A stretch of 64,000 nt of DNA from Murimonas intestini (GCF_024622195.1 NZ_JANKBI010000025.1:1-64000), one strand, 5' to 3'. Positions 25,690 to 35,021 are shown, counted from the first letter of the stretch. Notes: generated from the sequence alone by a model not told the origin. Translations and numbers: made by a program.

Positions 25690-27950
25690 TGCTAATTCGT
25701 AAAATGTTTCGTGATGTATGGAAAAACAAAGTCCCGTTTATTGCTGTTTTCTTGATGATGTTTGCTGGTAATTTTATCTTTTCTGGTATTACAGGTGAAT
25801 ATAATGGCATGAGTAAAACCTTTCATTCCTATATCGAGGAAACACATCTTGCGGATGCCTGGGTTCTGGGCGACAATTTCCAGTCATCGGATATAGATCA
25901 ACTTAAAAAAAATCCTTCCATTGATGACGTGGAAAAAAGGGCATTATTGATTTCTGCGCCAAAGAGTGTTGATGATAAAACGATTGATTTATATGTTCTG
26001 GCTGGCGAAAATAATATTTCAGAATTAAAAATTCTTGACGGAAAAAAATATTCAAAAAATGAGTCGGGTATCTGGTTAGACGCTGTATTTGCAAAAGAAA
26101 ATAATTATGAAGTAAAAGACAAGATTGAACTGGATATTGGCGGAAAAAAGATTGAAAAAGAAGTAGTTGGGTTATGTTATTCGCCAGAATATATTTACAG
26201 CATAAGGAATGGGGAATTTGTGCCAGACCATAAAAACAATGGTTTTGCCTTTATCAACGAAGGGGATATTAAAGAAATAGGAAAGATTCACTGGAATCAG
26301 CTGCTTATATCTGGTACAGGAAACCTGAAAAAAACAATCTCTAACACGTTAGAAGGAAACGATACTACCGTGGTGTTACAAAAAGACCATACAAGCTATT
26401 CCGTGATGAATGACGAAATTACACAGCATAAAGAAATAGGCTTGATTTTTGCAATGGTATTTTTGTTTATTGCCATTCTTGTTACAATTACAACCGTACA
26501 CCGTCTATTAAATTCCCAGCGTCTGCAAATTGGGATATTAAAATCAATGGGCTTTCATAAAAGGTCATTGTATATTCACTACATATCACACAGTACTTTT
26601 GTTTGTCTTTTAGGTTCGGTTTTCGGTTGGTGTGCAGGATATATAACGCTGCCAAAGCTGTTGTTTCCGATCATGGAAGAAATGTATACTCTTCCAAAAT
26701 TAAAGTCAGCTATGGTGGCAGGAAGCTGGCTGCTTCCCATTGCTTGTGCGTTGCTCTGTCTGGCTGTTTCATTGGCTGTATGTCACAAATATTTAAAAGA
26801 AAATGCTGCGAAAATATTATACTCAAACAGCGTAGAAAAAGAGTATAAAGAATTGCCGTTATCGTTTTTGTGGAAACATTTATCATTTTACGGACAATGG
26901 AATATGCGTGATATATTCCGAAATAAATTAAGAAGCAGCATGACTATTTTGGGTGTCATGGGGTGTGTTGCACTGCTCTTTTCTTCTTTTGGTTTGTTTG
27001 CTTCTATGAATCATATGTCCGAATGGACTTTTGATAAAGTACAAACTTATAACACAAAAGTAACTGGAAATTATAGTGATGAAGAATTTAAAAATAAATT
27101 GCTTCAATCTATGTATGGCGAAGAATTGATGGAAACATCGGCAGAAATAAAATTTAACGGCAAAGAAGAAAACGCAGCTTTCACCGGCGTTGAAAGTCAA
27201 GATTTTATAAGGCTCTATGACAATGAGGGCAAAAAGATAGAATTGGAAGAAGGTATCGCCTTGTCCAGAAATACCGCGAATAAATTAGGAATTGAAGTGG
27301 GTGACCGATTAATGTGGAAATTTACCGGAAGTGATGAATGGTATCTTGAAGTTGTAAAGCATATTGTCCGTACACCTATGACGCAGGGTATTACGATGTT
27401 GAAAAGTGAAATGGACGCAGAAGGTATCCCTTTTCATACTACTTCTATTATCGGAGAGAAACCTGATAAATTGCTCACTAATTCAGATTATGTAGACAGT
27501 GTACAGCATAAATCCGATTTAAAATATGCTCTTGATATGATGTTAAATGCATCTGTTATGTTGAGTGTTCTTTTCTTAGTATTTGCTGTCTTACTCGGCA
27601 GTGTAATACTGTATAATTTGGGAACATTATCTTATATGGAACGGTATCGAGATATGGCAACGTTGAAAGTATTAGGTTTTCATAATTTAAGGATTAAAAA
27701 ACTGATGATACAACAAAATTTATGGCTTACGATTGCAGGAATTATTATAGGATTACCAACTGGATATGGCTTGACAATCTTAATGCTTAGTACAGTACAG
27801 GATTCGATTGATATTAGCGTATATATTCCAGCGTATGCTTATATTATCAGTATTTTAGGTACATTTTTCTTGTCGTGGATGATCAGTAAATTACTTTCAA
27901 GGAAAATATATCATATTGATATGATATCCGCTTTAAAAATCAATGATTAA
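25689..27950 (+). CDS. FtsX-like ABC transporter permease
   Basis: A 753-residue membrane protein with a transmembrane helix near the N-terminus (about 16-36), a large extracytoplasmic domain, three helices of a first FtsX domain (about 250-375), a second large loop, and three helices of a second FtsX domain (about 625-745). This is the duplicated layout of DUF214/BceB- and YknZ-like permeases that work with MacB-type ATPases. GGAG before an ATG at 25689 that overlaps the ATPase stop (TAATG) marks the start. The cargo is unknown; a TetR gene suggests response to a toxic compound. A+T-rich like its two partners. Confidence 0.9.
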   Translation: MLIRKMFRDVWKNKVPFIAVFLMMFAGNFIFSGITGEYNGMSKTFHSYIEETHLADAWVLGDNFQSSDIDQLKKNPSIDDVEKRALLISAPKSVDDKTIDLYVLAGENNISELKILDGKKYSKNESGIWLDAVFAKENNYEVKDKIELDIGGKKIEKEVVGLCYSPEYIYSIRNGEFVPDHKNNGFAFINEGDIKEIGKIHWNQLLISGTGNLKKTISNTLEGNDTTVVLQKDHTSYSVMNDEITQHKEIGLIFAMVFLFIAILVTITTVHRLLNSQRLQIGILKSMGFHKRSLYIHYISHSTFVCLLGSVFGWCAGYITLPKLLFPIMEEMYTLPKLKSAMVAGSWLLPIACALLCLAVSLAVCHKYLKENAAKILYSNSVEKEYKELPLSFLWKHLSFYGQWNMRDIFRNKLRSSMTILGVMGCVALLFSSFGLFASMNHMSEWTFDKVQTYNTKVTGNYSDEEFKNKLLQSMYGEELMETSAEIKFNGKEENAAFTGVESQDFIRLYDNEGKKIELEEGIALSRNTANKLGIEVGDRLMWKFTGSDEWYLEVVKHIVRTPMTQGITMLKSEMDAEGIPFHTTSIIGEKPDKLLTNSDYVDSVQHKSDLKYALDMMLNASVMLSVLFLVFAVLLGSVILYNLGTLSYMERYRDMATLKVLGFHNLRIKKLMIQQNLWLTIAGIIIGLPTGYGLTILMLSTVQDSIDISVYIPAYAYIISILGTFFLSWMISKLLSRKIYHIDMISALKIND

Positions 27951-28066
27951 TCACGGCATTATATTTCTGTATTGTGTGATATATCTAAATAGTTGGTGAT
28001 AACATTGGGAATATTTTAATCGTATCTTTTGCAGAGAGTGAAGAAGAGATTTTCCAACAAACTCGA

Positions 28067-28107
28067 AGAATCGCCAGAACCAGCAATTTGCTGGAACTGG
28101 CAATTCT
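28067..28107. repeat. Long imperfect palindrome between convergent genes
   Basis: A 41-bp inverted repeat with two 20-nt arms around one central base; one G-T type position and one AA/AA mismatch interrupt it. It lies between the FtsX permease (+, ends 27950) and the LysR fusion gene (-, ends 28148). It could act as a two-way terminator, although neither side has a long T run, or it may be a repetitive element marking the edge of the A+T-rich cassette. Confidence 0.6.
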
Positions 28108-28147
28108 TAATTAATGCCTTATTTTACAGCACCTGTCATTTCCCGGT

Positions 28148-29911
28148 TCAGTCTCCGGGTTTCCAGTAGACAAGGGTTCCCCGGTAATCATATCTGTAAT
28201 GATAATTTCCATCCTGTTTCTTTATAAAGTACTTTCTCAGAATTTTTTCGATCTTCTCCCCGTGCTCTTCCATCTCATCCTGGCGGTTATACAGACAGGA
28301 GGTGCCGTACTGTACGACCTGATCCCAGTCCCCAAAAGAGATATCTTTTGAGAGAGGTATGACCTTCACATTTGCGTCGATTCCCATCTGGTACAGAATA
28401 TTCACAAAATAGATGTAGTCTTTTTTATCATAGACCAGTCTGACCCCGAGCTGCTCCTCCATCTCCAGATAGTACTTCTCTATCTCTCCCATACCCATAC
28501 CGATGATACACATTTTTCCTGCCATCCGGTCCATCTTTTCCAGACATTCCCTCAGATGCAGCATTCTGTAAAAACAATTATATCCAAATATCACATCATA
28601 TTTTCTATCAGCCTCAAAATCTTCCCATTTACAGCACACTGTATTGATTTCCGTCTTTCCCAGCTCTCTGGACCATCTATTGATAAACCTCAGGACATCA
28701 GGGGAAATATCAAGACATGTCAGTTCCCGGCAGATATCAGCCAGGTCCATGGTGTAATTCCCCCATCCCGGGCCTATCTCCAGCACCGTCTCCTGACTGA
28801 GGCCGGAAATCACCTCACATACCGCAGATGACATCTTTACCGCCCACGGATCCTGCTGATATGTCTTTCGTTTCTCCATGAAACGGTGCCAAAAGTCGAT
28901 CTCCGCCTGGTCGTCTGACAACCTCTGGCTGTAGGTCCCGTCATCTCTTTTTAACGCCTCCTGCCACAGCAGCGCAAAATCTTCCTTTAAGTCGGCACGC
29001 CCACCTCTGTCTCTTTCTCTCCCGGCCCTGATCAGGTATTTCAACACTCTTTTCATTTCCAGTGTCTCATCCTCCCTGCGGTACATCAAAAACTTCTGCA
29101 CAATTCCCGGCGCCTCCAGCCTGAGAATCTTCATGCCAGAATGTTCTTTGATAAATGAAGTGATATCTTCCATAAACACAGCAGTACCTGCCCCTTCATC
29201 CACAAGTATCAGTGCTTCTAAATAATTTGCTGCTCCGGCTGCCACATGAGGAGTAAATCCTACATTTCTGCAGATCCTGTAGAATTCCCAGTATCCTGCC
29301 CCCTCCATCTGTCCTTCCATTCCCGCCAGAATAAGAGGGATCTCCTTCAAGTCCTCCAGACGCAGCCGGCTCTTACCTGCCAGCGCGGAGCCGGCAGGTA
29401 CCACCAGGCTGATTCCTGTATGGTATGCAGGCAGTATCTCCATCCCCTGTGTCTCCTCATAGACCGGATTATCTGTAACCAGAAGCGAAAGCCTTCCCTG
29501 TTTTAAGCGCTCCAGCAGTCCCTTTGGTTCGCCTGCAGCCAGATGAAATTCCATCTGGGCATGCATCCGGCGAATATCCCGAAGGAGCGGTGAGATCCAT
29601 TCATAGTCCTGGAGTTGGGAGATTCCCACCGTAAATGATTCTGTGTGCTCTCTCTGAAAATCCCCCAGATTTTCTGTAACTTTCTGGTACCGGCCTATCA
29701 GCTGTTTCATTTCTTCATATAAATATCTGCCTGCTTCCGTAACTTCTATGCCATTACTTTTCCGAACAAACAGCTGTACATCCAGTTCTTTCTCTATCGC
29801 CGCTATCTGCTGGGTCACTGCTGCCTGGCTCACAAAATACTTTCTGGCTGCTCCTGTAAAGCTTTTCTCCTCCACAGCCGTCAGGAAATACTGGATTCTG
29901 TTTGCATTCAT
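28148..29911 (-). CDS. LysR-type regulator fused to a SAM-dependent methyltransferase domain
   Basis: A 587-residue protein with three parts. Residues 1-58 are a LysR winged helix-turn-helix (IQYFLTAVEEKSFTGAARKY and SQAAVTQQIAAIEKELDVQL). Residues about 90-293 are a LysR effector-binding domain. Residues about 310-587 are a class I methyltransferase with motif I VLEIGPGWG at 376-384 and the acidic LDIS strand at 400-403. The fusion is in frame with no internal stop codon. GGAGGAG precedes the ATG at 29911, inside the overlapping nikE frame; 30 open codons further upstream lack this support. As last gene of the riboswitch-controlled operon it may both regulate and serve the importer, for example by methylating a metal-binding small molecule, but no substrate can be read from the sequence. 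Confidence 0.85.
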   Translation of the reverse strand: MNANRIQYFLTAVEEKSFTGAARKYFVSQAAVTQQIAAIEKELDVQLFVRKSNGIEVTEAGRYLYEEMKQLIGRYQKVTENLGDFQREHTESFTVGISQLQDYEWISPLLRDIRRMHAQMEFHLAAGEPKGLLERLKQGRLSLLVTDNPVYEETQGMEILPAYHTGISLVVPAGSALAGKSRLRLEDLKEIPLILAGMEGQMEGAGYWEFYRICRNVGFTPHVAAGAANYLEALILVDEGAGTAVFMEDITSFIKEHSGMKILRLEAPGIVQKFLMYRREDETLEMKRVLKYLIRAGRERDRGGRADLKEDFALLWQEALKRDDGTYSQRLSDDQAEIDFWHRFMEKRKTYQQDPWAVKMSSAVCEVISGLSQETVLEIGPGWGNYTMDLADICRELTCLDISPDVLRFINRWSRELGKTEINTVCCKWEDFEADRKYDVIFGYNCFYRMLHLRECLEKMDRMAGKMCIIGMGMGEIEKYYLEMEEQLGVRLVYDKKDYIYFVNILYQMGIDANVKVIPLSKDISFGDWDQVVQYGTSCLYNRQDEMEEHGEKIEKILRKYFIKKQDGNYHYRYDYRGTLVYWKPGD

Positions 29912-30692
29912 CTTTCTCCTCCTGTCCGAAATTACTAAAACTGTCCACAAGTTCCTTCGTAAAGGGATGTCCCGGATTATGTATGATCTGCTCTGTATCA
30001 CCGCTTTCTACAAACTTTCCCCGGCTCATAATGCTGATCCTGTCACAAAACCAGCCCAACACTTCCAGATCATGTGATATAAACAGATAAGTCAGATCCA
30101 GTTTATTTCTCAGGTCCTTCAGCAGGCACATGACATGGGCCTGGATCGACACATCCAGCATGGAGGTCGGCTCATCCAGGATCAGCACCTTCGGATCCAG
30201 TGTCAGAGCTCTCGCTATCATGATTCTCTGTGCCTCTCCGCCGCTTATCTGGTGGGGATATCTGGACAGGAGACCTGTGGATACTCCCACCAGATCAAAC
30301 AGCTCTTCGATGCGCTGCTGCATTTTTTTCTGTTCCCTGTACACCCGATGTATCTTCATAGGCTCCGTCATGCTGAAAAGGATCTTCTTCTGCGGATCTA
30401 ATGAAGACTCAGGATGCTGGAATATCATCTGCATCTTTTTCCTGTGCTCCCGCATCTGCCCCATGGTAAGCCCGGAAATCTTCTGCCCGTCAAGCCAGAC
30501 AGCTCCTTCGTCCGGATCTTCCAGCCCCATCAGCATGCGGGCAATTGTAGATTTACCGCAGCCGCTGTTTCCGGCAATTCCCAGTATCTCACCCTTCCCT
30601 ATCTCAAAAGATACGCCACTGACCGCATCTACATGGTGCTTTCTGATCACTCCGCTGCAGTAATGCTTGCTCAGATGTTCGGCTTTAAGCAT
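29754..30692 (-). CDS. nikE: Nik/Dpp-type ABC transporter ATPase, second subunit
   Basis: One of the two ATPases of a nickel/oligopeptide-type importer. Walker A GNSGCGKST (about 41-49), signature ISGGEAQR, Walker B VLILDEPTSMLD and the C-terminal HPFTKELVDSF typical of NikE/DppF are present. The last 50 or so codons run out of frame over the LysR gene and look non-native. In another frame a TAG-TAA pair lies at 29937-29932, directly after DSF, so the family-typical end would be there if the T4 run at 29940-29937 were T5. A 1-nt deletion is therefore likely. The core ATPase should still be intact. The start overlaps nikD by 8 nt. Confidence 0.85.
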   Translation of the reverse strand: MLKAEHLSKHYCSGVIRKHHVDAVSGVSFEIGKGEILGIAGNSGCGKSTIARMLMGLEDPDEGAVWLDGQKISGLTMGQMREHRKKMQMIFQHPESSLDPQKKILFSMTEPMKIHRVYREQKKMQQRIEELFDLVGVSTGLLSRYPHQISGGEAQRIMIARALTLDPKVLILDEPTSMLDVSIQAHVMCLLKDLRNKLDLTYLFISHDLEVLGWFCDRISIMSRGKFVESGDTEQIIHNPGHPFTKELVDSFSNFGQEEKDECKQNPVFPDGCGGEKLYRSSQKVFCEPGSSDPADSGDRERTGCTAVCSEK

Positions 30693-31647
30693 ACAGAAAA
30701 CACCTCACTTTCCTTCCGTCTGCCGACTGATAATCCCCCGGCTTCTCATGCACACATCTGGAACATGCCCGGGGACACCTGGGATAAAAGACACATCCTT
30801 CTTTACTCTCTGACTCCTTATCTCTGTCCGGCAGCGGAATAGGCACCATCCCGTTGGACGGCAGTGACCTTACAAGCCCTTCCGTATAAGGATGAAGGGG
30901 CTGCCCCAGTACGCTGGAGGTATCTCCCTGTTCCAGGACCTCTCCCTGGTACAGGACAAGTATCCTGTCACAGAGACGGCGGGCCAGCGCCACATCATGA
31001 GTTATAACTATCATACTTTTTATATCATTACATAGAATATCCTTCAGTACTCCATATACCTGTCTGCGCAGAATGGCATCCAGCCCTTTTGTGGGTTCAT
31101 CTGCCAGGATCCATTTCGGTGAACCCATCAGGCCCAGAACGGAAATAATACGTTGGTTCATGCCGCCACTCATCTGAAATGAATATTTTCTCCCGGTCTC
31201 CCTGGAATCCTGGAAACCAAATCTTTTCATTAGGGCTTCATACCGTTTCTCCCCCTCTGCTTTTGCCGCTCCGCCGTGTGAGGTCACAGCTTCTATCAGC
31301 TGCTTTTTTATCCTTATGACAGGGTCCAGCGCCTCGGCGGGATTTTGAGGAATCAGCGCAATTTCTTTACCTCTGAAGGAATCCATCTGTTTTTCTGTAT
31401 ATGCGCTTATTTCTGTATCACCATAGAGGCATCTCCCCTCCACCTTGGCATTTGATGCCAGAAGTTTGAGGATCCCCATCCCAAGTACTGATTTTCCGCT
31501 TCCGCTCTCTCCTATCATACCAGTCACTTTTCCGGCTTCAAACACAGTGTTGACATCCTTCACCGCCCTGACTTTTCCCTTGGCTGTCTCGAAACAGATA
31601 TTATAATTCTCCAGGCTGATATTCTTGCCTAACTCTTTCTCACTCAT
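30685..31647 (-). CDS. nikD: Nik/Dpp-type ABC transporter ATPase, first subunit
   Basis: A 320-residue ATPase of the peptide/nickel importer class. Walker A GESGSGKS, Q loop in ALIPQNP, signature MSGGMNQR, Walker B WILADEPTKGLD, and the C-terminal oligopeptide-transporter signature with cysteines (CVFYPRCPRACSRC, about 289-302) that binds an iron-sulfur cluster or metal in some relatives. GGAGGG precedes the ATG at 31647, which overlaps the nikC stop codon by 8 nt. Confidence 0.9.
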   Translation of the reverse strand: MSEKELGKNISLENYNICFETAKGKVRAVKDVNTVFEAGKVTGMIGESGSGKSVLGMGILKLLASNAKVEGRCLYGDTEISAYTEKQMDSFRGKEIALIPQNPAEALDPVIRIKKQLIEAVTSHGGAAKAEGEKRYEALMKRFGFQDSRETGRKYSFQMSGGMNQRIISVLGLMGSPKWILADEPTKGLDAILRRQVYGVLKDILCNDIKSMIVITHDVALARRLCDRILVLYQGEVLEQGDTSSVLGQPLHPYTEGLVRSLPSNGMVPIPLPDRDKESESKEGCVFYPRCPRACSRCVHEKPGDYQSADGRKVRCFLYA

Positions 31648-32464
31648 TAACGCTGTCCCTCCGTACATCAAATCTGTCTCTCAGCCAGTCTGCGATAATA
31701 TTGATGCTCAGGGAAAGGCATACAATGCAGACACCCGGCGCCACCGCCAGAAGAGGATTCGTCCTGTAATAGCTCCTGGCATCATTGATCATAACACTCC
31801 AGTCAGGAGTGGGAGGCTGAAGGCCAAGTCCCAGAAAGCTCAGAGCTGCCACCGACATGATCGAGCCTGCTATCCTGGTAGCAAATATGATCGTGATACT
31901 GCTCAGAAGGTTGGGGGCGATATGCATAAACAGTATCCTGAAATTCCCTGCCCCCATCCCCTTAAGCCCTTCTATAAAAAGCTCCTGTTTCAATTTCATG
32001 ACCTCTCCTCTGACAAGTCTTGAAAAGCCCACCCATGAAGTCAGCACCAGGGCCAGCAGCATACTCTTCACTCCTGCTCCCATAAGTCCTGCTATGGCGA
32101 TCATCATGGTCATGCCAGGAAGTCCCTGGAATACATTTGATACAGAGGTGATAAGAAGATCCGCCGCGCCGCCGAAATATCCGGCAGCCATACCGATCAG
32201 GCAGCCCAGTGCCATGGAAAGCCCCGTAGCCGCCAAAGCCAGCAGGATCGACTGACGCCCGCCATACATGACACGGCTCAGCACATCACGTCCTATATTA
32301 TCCGTCCCCAGCAGATGCTTTGCACTGGACATGGCAAGAGGGTTTTTCATATCGATCTGGTTCGGATCATAAGGCGCCAGAACCGGAGCCAGTATACTCA
32401 TGAGCAGGATCACCGCCAGCAAAATGCATGCTGCTATAATGCCTGTTTTTTTCTTTTTTCCCAT
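31640..32464 (-). CDS. nikC: Nik/Dpp-type ABC transporter permease, second subunit
   Basis: A 274-residue inner-membrane permease with an N-terminal helix (about 8-28) followed by the GTDNIGRDVLSRVMYGGRQS segment typical of DppC/NikC and about five more helices carrying the BPD_transp domain. The EAA-loop region is EGLKGMGAGNFRILFMHIAPN. The ATG at 32464 overlaps the nikB stop in TGATG; a GTG one codon earlier is the alternative. Confidence 0.9.
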   Translation of the reverse strand: MGKKKKTGIIAACILLAVILLMSILAPVLAPYDPNQIDMKNPLAMSSAKHLLGTDNIGRDVLSRVMYGGRQSILLALAATGLSMALGCLIGMAAGYFGGAADLLITSVSNVFQGLPGMTMMIAIAGLMGAGVKSMLLALVLTSWVGFSRLVRGEVMKLKQELFIEGLKGMGAGNFRILFMHIAPNLLSSITIIFATRIAGSIMSVAALSFLGLGLQPPTPDWSVMINDARSYYRTNPLLAVAPGVCIVCLSLSINIIADWLRDRFDVRRDSVNE

Positions 32465-33414
32465 CACCCTATTTTTTCACCCGCCCTTATCTTTGGATTT
32501 ATAACAAGATACAACAGATCTATGACAAGAGTCATGACTACATAAACAAGCGCTGTAAAAAGCACATATGCCTGAACTACATAATAATCTCTCGACTTTA
32601 CAGCAGATATAGCATAATTTCCAATACCCGGTATATTAAATATGACCTCTGCGATAGTAGAACCTCCCAGTATCCCTGCAAAATAATTTCCAAGGAATGT
32701 TGTAATTGGAATCAGGGAGTTGCGGAATGCATGGCGCATTGTAACCTTCCTGGCATTCAGCCCCTTCGAGCTGGCTACTGTAACATACTGTTTCCCCAGT
32801 TCATCCAGAATAGAAGTCCTCGTCAGCCTGGCACAGACACCTATTGTTGATATGGCAACTGTGATACCCGGCATTATATAGGAAGAAAAACCATTCAGGC
32901 CGCTTGTTGGCAGCAGATGAAGCTTTTCTACAAAAACCAGGATCAGCAGGATTGCCAGCCAGAACCCCGGGACAGAGAGCATCAGCGTAGTCAGAAATCG
33001 CAGCGCATGGTCGACAGGCCCATCCCGGCGCATGGCCATCAAAATTCCAAAAAGCAGGCCGAATACTACTGTAAGCGCCATTCCGAAGCAGGCCAGACGG
33101 ATCGTATACGGCAGACGGTATGCCATTTGTTCTTTTATTTCTTTATTCGTAAAAAAGGAACGCCCCAGCTCTCCTGTAAGGGCATTCTTCAGCCATTTAA
33201 CATATTGTACGGGTACTGGATCATCCAGTCCCAGCCTTTCCCGCACTATATCATACTCCTTCTGGTCTATGATCTGCGTCCCGTCCGGATTGAGGATGGC
33301 CTCCACCGGATCTCCCGGGGAAGCCATTCCAAGCATAAATGCCAGCACTGAAATACCAAACAGGACAGGGACCAGCATCAGAAGCTTTTTCCCTATATAT
33401 TTTAGAACTGCCAT
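32464..33414 (-). CDS. nikB: Nik/Dpp-type ABC transporter permease, first subunit
   Basis: A 316-residue permease with six predicted helices, the N-terminal YIGKKLLMLVPVLFGISVL segment and the DppB/NikB EAA region (VASSKGLNARKVTMRHAFRN). It starts 5 nt after the binding-protein stop codon and is coupled to nikC. Together they form the membrane channel of the importer. Confidence 0.91.
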   Translation of the reverse strand: MAVLKYIGKKLLMLVPVLFGISVLAFMLGMASPGDPVEAILNPDGTQIIDQKEYDIVRERLGLDDPVPVQYVKWLKNALTGELGRSFFTNKEIKEQMAYRLPYTIRLACFGMALTVVFGLLFGILMAMRRDGPVDHALRFLTTLMLSVPGFWLAILLILVFVEKLHLLPTSGLNGFSSYIMPGITVAISTIGVCARLTRTSILDELGKQYVTVASSKGLNARKVTMRHAFRNSLIPITTFLGNYFAGILGGSTIAEVIFNIPGIGNYAISAVKSRDYYVVQAYVLFTALVYVVMTLVIDLLYLVINPKIRAGEKIG

Positions 33415-33419
33415 ATTTT

Positions 33420-35021
33420 CTATTTACTTTCGTCTGCCCATTCCAGGGTCGGGATGCTCACGCCATCAAACAGGTCAGATACATAGCCTGTGACCTCTTT
33501 ATTGTGGATATTTACATTCACATAATAAAGGATGGAGATCACCGGAAGCTCTTCTGCAGAAATTTCCTGGAGGCGTCCATATATCTCTGCCCTCTTCTGC
33601 TCATCCTTCTCGTTGAGTACAGTTGAAAGCAGTTCGTCAACCTCAGGATTAGAATAGTTCCAGTGGTAGCTCACATTACTGCCGCCCTCTGTTCCCATCC
33701 ATCCAAAGAGAGTTGCATAGGGATCTGCGCTGTTTAAACCTGTCACTGTAATATTAAAATCATAATCGCCGGCTTTCAGCCTGTCTGTAGTAACAGCATT
33801 ATCCAGCACTTCGATCGTCATATCTATACCTATTTCAGACAAGGCTGCCTGCATATATTCTGCCATTGCCTTCACCGGATAGCCGTCCACTACCCTCTGT
33901 CCCAGGATCATGGTAGTCTGAAGGCGCTGTCCCCCCAGCACTTCATCCGCCAGCTCTTTTGCCTTTTCCAGATTGTATTCACCCTGAATGTCCTTATAAA
34001 GCGGTGTCTGGTTGCTCAGAGCGCCATAGGCCGGATAGCACAGACCTGCATACAAAGTCTCATTTAACTGCTCCCTGTCGATTGCATAGCTGATCGCCTG
34101 ACGCAGCCTCACGTCACCTAAATATTCTTTGGACCCGTTGACATACAGGTAATGCGTCATATGACTCTTTGTGGGCTCAATCACGAATCTGTCATCACTT
34201 TTAACCAGCTTATCTGCCGCATCAACCATGATAGCGCCATTGTCCATCAGGCCCATGATCTCTCCTGACACGAGTGCTGAATAGCGTGTCTCTGAATCAG
34301 GGATGCAGTTTACCCTGTAGCTTTTAAGCTTGCCTGGGTTTTCTCCCCAGTAGTCTTCATTTCTCACAAATGTAGCATACTGGTCCTGTACATGCTCATC
34401 AATGATATAGCGTCCTGTGCCCACGACCTGGGATGTGATCTCCCCTGTGGACGCATCAAAACAGTTAGGGCTGATCATTGGACTGCCGTAATCTCCCAGC
34501 AGGGCATCCAGCGTGGTGATCGGCTCACTGAACACAAATTTCACAGTGTAATCATCAATTTTGACCATCTCCTTAAGATTTGGAAATGACTTATCTATGC
34601 TCAGTGATGTATACGTAGATGTCAATGGTCCTGCTTTATATCTTTCAATATTTTTCATGCAGGCATCTGCATCAAATTTTACTCCGTCTGTGAATGATGC
34701 ATTTTCCACCAGGTGGAATGTCCATTCAGTACAGTCATCATTTGTCTCCCAGGACTCTGCCAGCCCCGGCTCCAGCTTGTGATTGTTGTTGATGACTAAT
34801 GGCTCCCATACCTGAGCGCTCAGGTTCACATAAAACGCATCTCCCTCCCCCGGGATCATATCACGCACTGATCCCAGCACCATCTCTTTTGTCTCATTCA
34901 GACTCTCCGCGGCGTCTGCCGCCCCCTCTGTGCTCTTGGCCTCACTTGTAAACCCCATAAGGCTTACTCCCAGGGCTGCTGCCATGAACAGGCCCGTCAT
35001 TTTCTTCCAGCTGCGTTTCAT
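33420..35021 (-). CDS. nikA: Nik/Dpp-type solute-binding protein (SBP family 5)
   Basis: Captures the substrate for the nikBCDE-type importer. The 533-residue protein has the family-5 pattern VWEPLV...EPGLAESWE...WTFHL...FTDGVKFDADA near its N-terminus, and the DVRLRQAISYAIDREQL segment in the middle. The signal sequence (MKRSWKKMTGLFMAAALGVS) is followed by MGFTS instead of a lipobox cysteine, which is unusual for a Gram-positive binding protein. GGAGG before the ATG at 35021 decides the start; longer upstream codons overlap the leader hairpin. The cobalamin riboswitch upstream suggests cobalt, a cobalt chelate or a corrinoid precursor as cargo, not peptide. Confidence 0.88.
   Translation of the reverse strand: MKRSWKKMTGLFMAAALGVSLMGFTSEAKSTEGAADAAESLNETKEMVLGSVRDMIPGEGDAFYVNLSAQVWEPLVINNNHKLEPGLAESWETNDDCTEWTFHLVENASFTDGVKFDADACMKNIERYKAGPLTSTYTSLSIDKSFPNLKEMVKIDDYTVKFVFSEPITTLDALLGDYGSPMISPNCFDASTGEITSQVVGTGRYIIDEHVQDQYATFVRNEDYWGENPGKLKSYRVNCIPDSETRYSALVSGEIMGLMDNGAIMVDAADKLVKSDDRFVIEPTKSHMTHYLYVNGSKEYLGDVRLRQAISYAIDREQLNETLYAGLCYPAYGALSNQTPLYKDIQGEYNLEKAKELADEVLGGQRLQTTMILGQRVVDGYPVKAMAEYMQAALSEIGIDMTIEVLDNAVTTDRLKAGDYDFNITVTGLNSADPYATLFGWMGTEGGSNVSYHWNYSNPEVDELLSTVLNEKDEQKRAEIYGRLQEISAEELPVISILYYVNVNIHNKEVTGYVSDLFDGVSIPTLEWADESK

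Noticed and set aside
28005..28115. 36-codon frame starting with TTG (ILIVSFAESEEEIF...) between the FtsX and LysR genes.
   Set aside because: Superficially like a response-regulator start, but very short and it runs into the large palindrome; probably chance or a remnant.
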